The notes under the pieces are model-generated. The model was not told the DNA's origin, ran no database searches, and worked only from the letters and a program-made list of their open reading frames with translations. A DNA stretch of 64,000 nucleotides from Aquicoccus sp. G2-2 (GTDB lineage Bacteria; Pseudomonadota; Alphaproteobacteria; Rhodobacterales; Rhodobacteraceae): positions 930,001 to 994,000 of the forward strand of contig NZ_JAYDCK010000003.1 in NCBI RefSeq assembly GCF_034555965.1, written 5' to 3'. The stretch's first letter is position 1. The number at the start of each line of letters is the position of its first letter. Shown here piece by piece: positions 57,410 to 64,000 of the stretch. Made by a program: the position numbers and the translations under genes.

Positions 57410-58666
57410 ATGCCAAGTTCCGCCCCCGGTGAGAACCTCAAGATCAATGCAGACAGGTTGTGGGACAGCCTGATGGAAATGGCCAAGATTGGCCCCGGTG
57501 TGGCAGGCGGCAATAACCGCCAGACGCTGACCGACGAAGACGGCGAAGGCCGCAAGCTGTTTCAGAAATGGTGCGACGCGGCGGGTTGCTCGATGGGGGT
57601 TGATAGCATGGGCAACATGTTTGCCATGCGCCCCGGTGAAGATGCCAATGCGTTGCCGGTTTATGTTGGCTCGCATCTTGATACGCAGCCGACGGGCGGC
57701 AAGTATGACGGCGTGTTGGGTGTGCTCGGCGGGCTTGAGATTGTGCGCACGCTCAACGATCTTGGAATCAAGACGAAACACCCCATCGTGGTGACCAACT
57801 GGACCAACGAAGAAGGCACCCGCTACGCGCCCGCGATGCTGGCCTCGGGAGTTTTTGCCGGGGTGCATACGCAGGCATGGGCCAAGGATCGTGTCGATGC
57901 CGATGGCAAACGCTTTGGCGATGAACTCAAGCGTATCGGCTGGGAAGGCGATGAACCGGTTGGCGAGCGCAAGATGCACGCGATGTTCGAATTGCACATA
58001 GAACAAGGGCCGATTCTTGAAGCCGAAGGCAAGGATATCGGCGTTGTTACCCATGGGCAGGGCTTGTCCTGGACACAAATCACCGTCACCGGCAAGGAAA
58101 GCCACACTGGCTCCACCCCGATGCCGATGCGCAAGAATGCAGGCCTCGGCATGGCGCGCATTCTTGAGAAGGTTGACGAGATCGCCTGGTCACACGCGCC
58201 CGATGCGGTTGGCGCGGCGGGCCATATCGACATCTATCCAAACTCGCGCAACGTGATCCCCGGCAAGGCGGTGTTCACCGTCGATTTCCGCTCCCCCGAT
58301 CTGTCGGTGATCAATGATATGGAAGCCCGGCTGAAGGTCGCGGCGGAAGAGATTTGTGCCGAGATGGGCCTTGGCCTTGAGATAGAGAAAGTGGGCGGTT
58401 TCGATCCGGTCACCTTTGATGAAGGCTGTGTTACGGCGGTGCGCAACGCCGCCGAACGGCTCGGCTATTCGCATCGCGATATCATCTCGGGGGCGGGGCA
58501 TGATGCCTGCTGGGTCAATCAGGTGGCGCCGACGGCAATGGTGATGTGTCCTTGCGTCGATGGGCTAAGCCATAACGAGGCCGAGGATATCTCGAAAGAC
58601 TGGGCCACCGCCGGGGCGGAAGTGCTTATGCACGCAGTTGTGGAGACAGCCGGGATCGTGGAATGA
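57410..58666 (+). CDS. Zn-dependent beta-ureidopropionase / N-carbamoyl-amino-acid amidohydrolase (M20 family)
   Basis: Last step of reductive pyrimidine breakdown: hydrolysis of N-carbamoyl-beta-alanine (or N-carbamoyl amino acids from hydantoins) to the amino acid, CO2 and ammonia. 418 residues. Binuclear metal motifs: 'PVYVGSHLDTQPTGGKYDGV', 'VTNWTNEEGTRYAPAMLASG', 'HAMFELHIEQGPILEAEG' and the late His in 'CVDGLSHNEAEDISKDW'. A dimerisation-domain stretch 'GKESHTGSTPMPMRKNAGLG' is typical of the HyuC/AmaB/beta-ureidopropionase group. First gene behind the perfect RutR operator. Confidence 0.9.
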   Translation: MPSSAPGENLKINADRLWDSLMEMAKIGPGVAGGNNRQTLTDEDGEGRKLFQKWCDAAGCSMGVDSMGNMFAMRPGEDANALPVYVGSHLDTQPTGGKYDGVLGVLGGLEIVRTLNDLGIKTKHPIVVTNWTNEEGTRYAPAMLASGVFAGVHTQAWAKDRVDADGKRFGDELKRIGWEGDEPVGERKMHAMFELHIEQGPILEAEGKDIGVVTHGQGLSWTQITVTGKESHTGSTPMPMRKNAGLGMARILEKVDEIAWSHAPDAVGAAGHIDIYPNSRNVIPGKAVFTVDFRSPDLSVINDMEARLKVAAEEICAEMGLGLEIEKVGGFDPVTFDEGCVTAVRNAAERLGYSHRDIISGAGHDACWVNQVAPTAMVMCPCVDGLSHNEAEDISKDWATAGAEVLMHAVVETAGIVE

Positions 58667-58686
58667 CGGTGCCGCACCGCACACCC

Positions 58687-58754
58687 GTCCCGGGCTTGCC
58701 CCGGGACCTCGCGCCGGTACGGGCCGACGGCTTCGGGGCAAGCCCGGAGCGGGG
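58687..58754. repeat. Inverted-repeat element (REP-like) between hydrolase and GIY-YIG genes
   Basis: GTCCCGGG-CTTGC-CCCGGGAC (58687-58707) is itself a hairpin. CGGGGCAAGCCCGG (58734-58747) is the exact reverse complement of its core, so two inverted copies of one short unit lie 27 bp apart. This is the layout of an alphaproteobacterial palindromic repeat element. Confidence 0.6.
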
Positions 58755-58792
58755 TTCATATCCGGTTAACCAATACGCGCCACAGTCGGGGC

Positions 58793-59074
58793 ATGGCGCA
58801 TTGGGTTTATATCATGGCGTCGCGCCCTGGCGGCGCGCTCTATATCGGGCGCTCGTCCAATCCGCGCGTCCGGATCGAAGCCCATCGCGCGGGGCTGTCC
58901 GCACATACCGCCAAATACAACATCAAAACGCTTGTCTGGTTCGAAGAACACACCGATTTCGACACCTCCTTGCGGCGCGAACGCAGCTTGAAACGTTGGC
59001 GGCGCGCGTGGAAAGACCAGTTGATCCTTTCCGCCAATCCGCATTGGCGCGACGTGGCGTATTTGCTGCCTTGA
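58793..59074 (+). CDS. GIY-YIG domain protein (UPF0213 type)
   Basis: 93 residues. The motif appears as 'HWVYIMASRPGGALYIGRSS' with the conserved Arg and Tyr following ('NPRVRIEAHRAGLSAHTAKY'), then 'LVWFEEHTDFDTSLRRERSL' followed by KRWRR. It matches the small stand-alone YhbQ-like UPF0213 nuclease-fold proteins. It is flanked by palindromic repeats on both sides and unrelated to pyrimidine catabolism, so it looks inserted between operon genes. Function of the family in bacteria is poorly defined. Confidence 0.85.
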   Translation: MAHWVYIMASRPGGALYIGRSSNPRVRIEAHRAGLSAHTAKYNIKTLVWFEEHTDFDTSLRRERSLKRWRRAWKDQLILSANPHWRDVAYLLP

Positions 59075-59082
59075 AAGCAGCG

Positions 59083-59103
59083 GCCCCGGATCGGGTCCGG
59101 GGC
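59083..59103. repeat. Palindrome after the GIY-YIG gene
   Basis: Perfect 8-bp arms GCCCCGGA / TCCGGGGC with loop TCGGG, 8 bp after the stop codon. It could act as a terminator without a U-tract or belong to the same repeat family as 58687-58754. Confidence 0.5.
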
Positions 59104-59117
59104 GCGCGGGGAGGAGG

Positions 59118-59483
59118 ATGATGGTGTCATCTTCAACCGAGCGGGTGGATATTTCCGCCCTCATAGCCGCCGAACTCTATGACTATGACCCCGACGCAGG
59201 CAATCTGCGCACGGTCGGGCAGGTTGCGCCGATGTCGCCTGTCTGGCACCGCAAAACGATCAGCGAATTTCGCGCGGCCATGATCGAACCGGAGGAAGTT
59301 GAGGTGCTGTTCTGTGGCGGGATGGTCGAGACCTGCTTTGCCGTGACCCGTTCGGATGGTGCTTATCGGGTGATTTATATTCCCTGGGCCGGCCTGTTCT
59401 CGCTCGCGGTTGAATCGAAATACGGCCCCGTCGATATCGGGGTGCATGGCGACGCGGTCAGCGTCTTCGGGACAGTCCATTGA
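59118..59483 (+). CDS. Conserved-looking hypothetical protein in the pyrimidine cluster
   Basis: About 120 residues; no family recognised. ATG 59118, ATG 59121 and GTG 59124 follow a GAGGAGG site, and the later starts fit the spacing better. The sequence is soluble and acidic ('ELYDYDPDAGNLRTVGQVAP', 'MIEPEEVEVLFCGGMVETCF', 'GVHGDAVSVFGTVH') with no signal peptide and two Cys. Its stop overlaps the start of the next gene, so the two are probably coupled. Confidence 0.65.
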   Translation: MMVSSSTERVDISALIAAELYDYDPDAGNLRTVGQVAPMSPVWHRKTISEFRAAMIEPEEVEVLFCGGMVETCFAVTRSDGAYRVIYIPWAGLFSLAVESKYGPVDIGVHGDAVSVFGTVH

Positions 59484-59920
59484 ACGCGCCGCGCCTCTCC
59501 ATCTCAGCGCGCATATGGGGCAGTGCGCTGATGCTTGCCGTTCTTGTCGGGGCCAGCGGGGCGCACGCCCAAGTGCAAGCCTGTGCAAAGGTTTCATCAG
59601 CCATTGACGCCATTGCAAAGCGGGTGCCCGACCTCGCAAAATCCGGTATCAAGCCACGCATGGCCGTGGTCAGGATCGGCACCAAAGCGGCGCTGGCGCT
59701 GGCATACGCCCGCGATGACGGCTGGAGCGAAGAAGAACTCGCGCCGCTTGCCGCCATCCGCGATCTGCGCGAACCCGACGAATCCGGACAAACCATCCCG
59801 AGCGCTGAAATCCCCGCCTTGTTGCGCACACATGTGTTGACGCTGGGCGATGTAATGCATGAGAAATGTCCAAATACGCAGATCGCCGATGTTGCGGCGC
59901 TCCTGCCTGAAACCGAATAA
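59480..59920 (+). CDS. Small secreted hypothetical protein
   Basis: TTG start at 59480 overlapping the preceding TGA (TTGA). 146 residues with a signal peptide ('IWGSALMLAVLVGASGAHA', cleavage likely after AHA). The mature part is Ala-rich and helical with two Cys ('VQACAKVSSAIDAIAKRVPD', 'TLGDVMHEKCPNTQ'). No family recognised. Located 11 bp before the dihydropyrimidinase gene, it may be a periplasmic accessory of uptake or catabolism, which is only a guess from position. Confidence 0.65.
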   Translation: MNAPRLSISARIWGSALMLAVLVGASGAHAQVQACAKVSSAIDAIAKRVPDLAKSGIKPRMAVVRIGTKAALALAYARDDGWSEEELAPLAAIRDLREPDESGQTIPSAEIPALLRTHVLTLGDVMHEKCPNTQIADVAALLPETE

Positions 59921-59931
59921 GGAGGCCTCCC

Positions 59932-61389
59932 ATGAGCACCACAGTCATCAAGAACGGCACCGTTGTGACCGCCGATCTGACCTATAAGGCGGATGTCGCC
60001 GTTGAGGGCGGCGTGATTACCGAAATCGGGCAGGGCCTTAAGGGCGACAAGGAGTTGGACGCGACCGGCTGTTATGTCATGCCCGGCGGGATTGATCCGC
60101 ATACCCATCTTGAGATGCCGTTCATGGGCACCTATTCGACGGATGATTTCGAAAGCGGCACGCGCGCCGGGCTGGCCGGGGGCACCACCATGGTGGTTGA
60201 TTTCGCGCTGCCCAATCCGGGCGAAAGCCTGCTTGATGCGCTGAAGCGGTGGGACAATAAATCGACCCGCGCCAATTGCGATTATTCCTTCCACATGGCG
60301 GTGACATGGTGGGGTGAACAGGTGTTTGACGACATGAAGACCGTCGTGCAACAGCGTGGAATCAATACGTTCAAGCACTTCTTGGCCTATAAGGGTGCGC
60401 TCATGGTCAATGATGATGAGCTTTACGCCAGCTTCCTGCGTCTGGCCGAGCTGGGCGCGACGCCGATGGTTCACGCGGAAAACGGCGACGTGGTGGCGGA
60501 GCTGTCCGCGCGGCTGCTGGCCGAGGGCAATACCGGCCCCGAGGGGCACGCCTATTCCCGCCCGCCGCAGGTCGAGGGAGAGGCCACCAACCGCGCTATC
60601 ATGATCGCCGATATGGCCGGCGCGCCGCTTTATGTGGTGCATGTCTCCTGCGAAGACAGCCACGAAGCGATCCGCCGCGCCAAGATGCAGGGCAAGCGGG
60701 TCTGGGGGGAGCCACTTATTCAGCATCTTACACTGGATGAATCCGAGTATTTCAACAAGGATTGGGACCACGCCGCGCGGCGGGTGATGTCACCGCCGTT
60801 CCGCAACAAGAAGCATCAGGACAGCCTTTGGGCCGGGCTGCAATCGGGCTCTCTTTCGGTGGTGGCGACCGACCACTGCGCCTTTACCACCGAGCAGAAA
60901 CGCACCGGCGTGGGCGATTTCACCAAGATCCCGAACGGCACCGGCGGGCTTGAAGACCGCATTCCGATGCTCTGGACCGAAGGTGTTGGCACCGGGCGGC
61001 TGACGATGAATGAATTCGTCGCTGTCACATCAACGAACATCGCCAAGATATTGAATTGCTACCCGAAAAAAGGCGCGATTCTGGTGGGCGCGGATGCCGA
61101 TATTGTGGTGCTCGACCCGGAAAAGGAAAAGACCATCAGCGCCGACAGCCAGCAATCGGCGATTGATTACAACGTGTTCGAGGGCAAGCATGTCAGAGGC
61201 CTGCCGCGCTTCGTGCTGTCGCGCGGGCATGTCGCGGTTCACGATGGCGATATGCGCACCGAGGAAGGCCACGGCAAGTTTGTCGCGCGTGAGCCCAACG
61301 GCACCGTCAACCGCGCGTTGTCACAGTGGAAGGAACTGACCGCGCCCAAGCCGATTGAGCGCAGCGGCATTCCCGTGACGGGGGTGTAA
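59932..61389 (+). CDS. hydA: Dihydropyrimidinase / D-hydantoinase
   Basis: Hydrolytic ring opening of dihydrouracil, dihydrothymine or 5-substituted hydantoins, between PreTA and the amidohydrolase. 485 residues; start after an AAGGAGG site. Cyclic-amidohydrolase metal motifs: 'MPGGIDPHTHLEMPF' (HxH), the carboxylated Lys in 'NTFKHFLAYKGALMVND', 'TPMVHAENGDVV', 'LYVVHVSCEDSHEAI' and the Asp in 'SLSVVATDHCAFTTEQK'. The C-terminal motif 'GRLTMNEFVAVTSTNIAKIL' is also typical. Cytosolic homotetramer in the family. Confidence 0.93.
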   Translation: MSTTVIKNGTVVTADLTYKADVAVEGGVITEIGQGLKGDKELDATGCYVMPGGIDPHTHLEMPFMGTYSTDDFESGTRAGLAGGTTMVVDFALPNPGESLLDALKRWDNKSTRANCDYSFHMAVTWWGEQVFDDMKTVVQQRGINTFKHFLAYKGALMVNDDELYASFLRLAELGATPMVHAENGDVVAELSARLLAEGNTGPEGHAYSRPPQVEGEATNRAIMIADMAGAPLYVVHVSCEDSHEAIRRAKMQGKRVWGEPLIQHLTLDESEYFNKDWDHAARRVMSPPFRNKKHQDSLWAGLQSGSLSVVATDHCAFTTEQKRTGVGDFTKIPNGTGGLEDRIPMLWTEGVGTGRLTMNEFVAVTSTNIAKILNCYPKKGAILVGADADIVVLDPEKEKTISADSQQSAIDYNVFEGKHVRGLPRFVLSRGHVAVHDGDMRTEEGHGKFVAREPNGTVNRALSQWKELTAPKPIERSGIPVTGV

Positions 61390-61392
61390 GCA

Positions 61393-61812
61393 GTGGCGCT
61401 GCAAACCGACGGCGTGCTGGAAGCTGCGCTTTATGTTGACGATCTCGACAAGGCCGAGGCGTTCTATGGCGATCTGCTTGGCCTTGAAGAGGTGATCCGC
61501 CATCCGCCACGCCATATTTTCTATCGCTGTGGCGGCACGATTGTGCTGTTGTTTGTGGCCGAAGAAGCCCGCAAGCCGCCGGGGAACCCGGCCATGCCGG
61601 TGCCGCCACATGGCGCGACCGGGCCGGGGCATATCTGTTTTTCGGTCGAAGCCGCAGTGCTGGAAAGCTGGGCCGCTCTCTTGCAGAGTGCCGGTATCGC
61701 CATCGAGGCCGATTTTCGTTGGCCGAACGGCGCGCGGTCTGTTTATGTGCGAGACCCGGCGGGCAACAGCGTGGAATTCGCCGAACCGAAACTATGGGAG
61801 CGCGCAGCGTGA
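61393..61812 (+). CDS. VOC/glyoxalase-superfamily protein
   Basis: GTG start at 61393, 3 bp after the hydantoinase stop. 139 residues with paired beta-alpha-beta-beta-beta units: 'LEAALYVDDLDKAEAFYGDL' at the start, 'PPHGATGPGHICFSVE' in the middle and 'GARSVYVRDPAGNSVEFAEP' at the end, carrying the usual His and Glu metal-ligand positions. Substrate unknown. Its position inside the operon suggests a role in handling an aldehyde or ring-opened intermediate, by inference. Its stop overlaps the next GTG start. Confidence 0.8.
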   Translation: MALQTDGVLEAALYVDDLDKAEAFYGDLLGLEEVIRHPPRHIFYRCGGTIVLLFVAEEARKPPGNPAMPVPPHGATGPGHICFSVEAAVLESWAALLQSAGIAIEADFRWPNGARSVYVRDPAGNSVEFAEPKLWERAA

Positions 61813-62597
61813 ATGACCAAACTCCGGTGATCCGAGCCGAGGGGCTCGACCTCACTTTTGAAACCAACGATGGCCCGGTTCAGGCGCTGAAAGATGTCAG
61901 TCTTGACATCATGAAGGGCGATTTCGTTTCTTTTATCGGCCCGTCCGGCTGTGGCAAGACAACCTTCCTGCGGGTGATCGCAGCCCTTGAGGAGCCGACC
62001 GGCGGGCGTGTTACCGTGAACGGCATGACCCCCGATGAAGCGCGCCGTTCGCGCGCCTATGGCTATGTGTTTCAGGCCGCCGGGCTTTATCCGTGGCGCA
62101 CCATCGAGGGCAATATCAAGCTGCCGCTTCAGATCATGGGCTATTCCAAAGAGCAGCAGGAAAAGAACGTCAGGAACGTGCTGGAACTGGTTGATCTTGA
62201 AGGGTTCGGCAAGAAATACCCATGGCAACTTTCCGGCGGGATGCAGCAACGCGCCAGCATCGCGCGCGCGCTGGCTTTCGACGCCGACATATTGCTGATG
62301 GATGAGCCTTTCGGCGCGCTTGACGAAATCGTGCGTGACCACCTCAATGAAGAGTTGCTGAAGCTTTGGGCCAAGACGCAAAAGACCATCGGTTTTGTCA
62401 CCCACTCGATCCCCGAGGCGGTTTACCTTTCGACCCGGATCGTGGTGATGAGCCCGCGCCCCGGCCGGATCGCTGACGTGATCGAAAGCCCGCTGCCAAG
62501 GGAACGCCCGCTCGATATCCGCGACACGCCGGAATTTCTGGCCATTGCCCAACGCGTCCGCGAGGGGCTGAGAGCGGGGCACGCTTATGATGACTGA
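61809..62597 (+). CDS. ABC importer ATPase (SsuB/ThiZ-like, pyrimidine/hydantoin uptake)
   Basis: GTG at 61809 overlapping the VOC stop (GTGA). 262 residues. Walker A 'FIGPSGCGKTTFLRVIAALE', Q-loop 'VFQAAGLYPWRTIEGNIKLP', signature 'LSGGMQQRASIARAL', Walker B 'ILLMDEPFGALDEIVRDHLN' and H-loop 'FVTHSIPEAVYLSTRIVVMS', all in the nitrate/sulfonate/taurine/thiamine-precursor class. Context points to pyrimidine, hydantoin or allied ring compounds as cargo. Confidence 0.9.
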   Translation: MNDQTPVIRAEGLDLTFETNDGPVQALKDVSLDIMKGDFVSFIGPSGCGKTTFLRVIAALEEPTGGRVTVNGMTPDEARRSRAYGYVFQAAGLYPWRTIEGNIKLPLQIMGYSKEQQEKNVRNVLELVDLEGFGKKYPWQLSGGMQQRASIARALAFDADILLMDEPFGALDEIVRDHLNEELLKLWAKTQKTIGFVTHSIPEAVYLSTRIVVMSPRPGRIADVIESPLPRERPLDIRDTPEFLAIAQRVREGLRAGHAYDD

Positions 62598-62641
62598 CCC
62601 CGCCAGCACAAGTTCAAGGCCATGCCGGATGGAGGTTTGCC

Positions 62642-63535
62642 ATGCGTAACCTCTCTGCAATCCTCACCGTTGTTGTGGCGATCATCGGGCTTTGGTATCT
62701 CGGTTCGTTCCTGATGAACCGCGCTTGGGTAATGGATCAAGCGGCGCGTGCCGGAACCACGCCGACGCTGGTTCAGCAGATCGAAGGCACGATGGATCAG
62801 AAACGTGCCAAGCTGCCCGCGCCGCACCAGATTGCGCAGGATCTTTACAAGAACACCTTCGAGAAGAACATCACCTCAAAACGCAGCCTTGTATATCACG
62901 GCTTCATCACCTTCCGCTCAACCATGGTGGGCTTTGCCATCGGCATCGTGTTCGGGGTCGGGCTGGCGGTGCTGATCGTGTTGTCACGGGTGGCGGAATT
63001 GTCGTTCATGCCGTGGGCGATTATCTCGCAAACTATCCCGGTGGTGGCGCTGGCCCCGATGATCGTGGTGTTAAGCAGCGCAATCGGCTTCAGCAGCCTG
63101 ATCGTGCCCAAGGCGATCATCGCGGCCTATCTCAGCTTCTTTCCGGTGCTGGTGTCGATGGTCAAAGGCTTGCGCACACCGAACCCGATGCAGCTTGACC
63201 TATTGCGCACATATGGCGGGACAAAAGCACAGGTGTTCTGGAAACTGCGCCTGCCGGCCTCGCTGCCCTATTTCTTTGCTTCGCTGAAAATTTCGATCGC
63301 TGCGGCGCTTGTCGGCACCATTGTTGGTGAACTGCCCACCGGCGCGATTGCAGGGCTTGGCGCGCGGATGTTGATCGGGTCACAGTTTGGCCAACCGATG
63401 ATCATGTGGTCGGCGCTGTTTGCCGCCGCGATCCTTGCGGCCGGGCTGATCTGGATGGTGGCCGGAGTGGAAGCCGTCGCCCGGCGGATGATGGGGGGCG
63501 CCCGGTATGAGACAACGCGCACCCACCCGTTTTGA
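62642..63535 (+). CDS. ABC importer permease 1 (BPD_transp_1, SsuC/ThiX-like)
   Basis: 297 residues, ATG at 62642 with a GGAGG site. A first helix ('AILTVVVAIIGLWYLGSFLM') is followed by a ~70-residue non-membrane loop, longer than usual for this class, and then a five- to six-helix core. The EAA loop facing the ATPase reads 'LDLLRTYGGTKAQVFWKLRL' followed by PASLPYFF. Its end overlaps the next permease by 29 bp. Confidence 0.88.
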   Translation: MRNLSAILTVVVAIIGLWYLGSFLMNRAWVMDQAARAGTTPTLVQQIEGTMDQKRAKLPAPHQIAQDLYKNTFEKNITSKRSLVYHGFITFRSTMVGFAIGIVFGVGLAVLIVLSRVAELSFMPWAIISQTIPVVALAPMIVVLSSAIGFSSLIVPKAIIAAYLSFFPVLVSMVKGLRTPNPMQLDLLRTYGGTKAQVFWKLRLPASLPYFFASLKISIAAALVGTIVGELPTGAIAGLGARMLIGSQFGQPMIMWSALFAAAILAAGLIWMVAGVEAVARRMMGGARYETTRTHPF

Positions 63536-64000
63536 GCGTATCGCATGGCCGCTTGGCTTTGGCATCTTCGTGTTGCTGGCATGGGAAGCCTTCGTGCGCG
63601 GGCTCGATATTCCACCTGCCATCCTGCCCGCGCCTTCGGCGATCTGGGCGGCGATTGCGCGCTCCACCGATATTCTGTGGGTCGATTGGGTGCAAACCGC
63701 GCTCAAAGGCGCGGTGAGCGGCCTTATCATCGGGAGTCTTGCCGGGGTGGCCGTGGCGATTGCGATCGACAAGGTGGATTTCCTGCGCCGTGGATTGCTG
63801 CCGGTGGCCAATTTCGTGGCCGCGCTGCCGGTGGTCGGCGTTGCGCCGATCATGGTGATGTGGTTCGGGTTCGACTGGCAATCCAAGGCTGCCGTGGTTG
63901 TCGTCATGGTGTTCTTTCCGATTCTGGTGAACACGCTGGCGGGGCTTGAAGCGACCGACCGGATGCAGCGCGACCTGATGCGCACCTATTCGGCCAGTTA
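63507..64000 (+). CDS. ABC importer permease 2 (partial, runs off the right edge)
   Basis: ATG at 63507 inside the end of the previous gene. The frame stays open to 64000 (about 164 residues seen). N-terminal helix 'IAWPLGFGIFVLLAWEAFVR', then 'LPAPSAIWAAIARSTDILWV', the membrane core, and the beginning of the EAA loop 'LEATDRMQRDLMRTYSAS'. It is homologous to permease 1, so a heterodimeric importer is likely. The substrate-binding protein should lie beyond the window. Confidence 0.85.
   Translation, partial: MRQRAPTRFERIAWPLGFGIFVLLAWEAFVRGLDIPPAILPAPSAIWAAIARSTDILWVDWVQTALKGAVSGLIIGSLAGVAVAIAIDKVDFLRRGLLPVANFVAALPVVGVAPIMVMWFGFDWQSKAAVVVVMVFFPILVNTLAGLEATDRMQRDLMRTYSAS

Overview
The window looks like chromosomal DNA of a high-GC alphaproteobacterium, most likely Rhodobacterales/roseobacter group. 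That placement is an inference from GC-rich codon use, densely overlapping ATGA-type operons, a protocatechuate 4,5-cleavage cluster and a RutR-controlled reductive pyrimidine/hydantoin cluster. No 16S or other phylogenetic marker is present.

Region 1 (1-33478) is one tightly packed unit. It begins inside a giant repetitive surface or secreted protein of at least about 9,000 residues (1-27119, 5' end outside the window). This protein carries CARDB repeats, putative-Ig/cadherin-like repeats, beta-propeller stretches, dockerin- and cohesin-like modules, a degenerate alpha/beta-hydrolase module, a long helical segment and a zincin motif. It is followed, with gaps of 4-6 bp or overlaps, by a small DUF3467-like protein, a GAF-TM-HlyD fusion, a PqqD-M50 protease-HlyD fusion and a short SecA paralogue. 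The set resembles a dedicated export and processing apparatus for the giant protein and is the best candidate here for an undescribed system.

Region 2 (33509-38573) is a TetR regulator with a palindromic operator, an HlyD-type lipoprotein, an ABC ATPase and an ABC-2 permease (the arrangement of E. coli cecR-ybhGFSR, but with a single permease), then a class III aminotransferase.

Region 3 (38594-53302) is a complete 4-hydroxybenzoate/protocatechuate 4,5-cleavage (meta) pathway. On the minus strand are an acyl-CoA ligase, ligC, ligB, ligA and a LysR regulator with two N-terminal HTHs. Divergently on the plus strand are galB, ligK/galC, galD, ligI and pobA, followed by a five-gene branched-chain-type ABC importer (SBP, two permeases, two ATPases). 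Together they convert 4-hydroxybenzoate to pyruvate and oxaloacetate.

Region 4 (53303-64000) is reductive pyrimidine/hydantoin catabolism: preT, preA, rutR (opposite strand), a Zn amidohydrolase of the beta-ureidopropionase/N-carbamoyl-amino-acid hydrolase type, three small genes, a dihydropyrimidinase/hydantoinase, a VOC protein, and an SsuBC/ThiXYZ-type ABC importer whose second permease runs off the right edge. Two RutR-type palindromes sit upstream of preT and of the amidohydrolase gene.

Quality note: at least seven genes are interrupted by short indels, nearly all at homopolymer runs (near 18742, 27872, 33148, 37281, 43621, 45530, 52604), plus one inserted base near 24791. Conserved protein sequence continues in the adjacent frame each time. 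Assembly error is the simplest explanation; true frameshifts or programmed slippage cannot be excluded from sequence alone.
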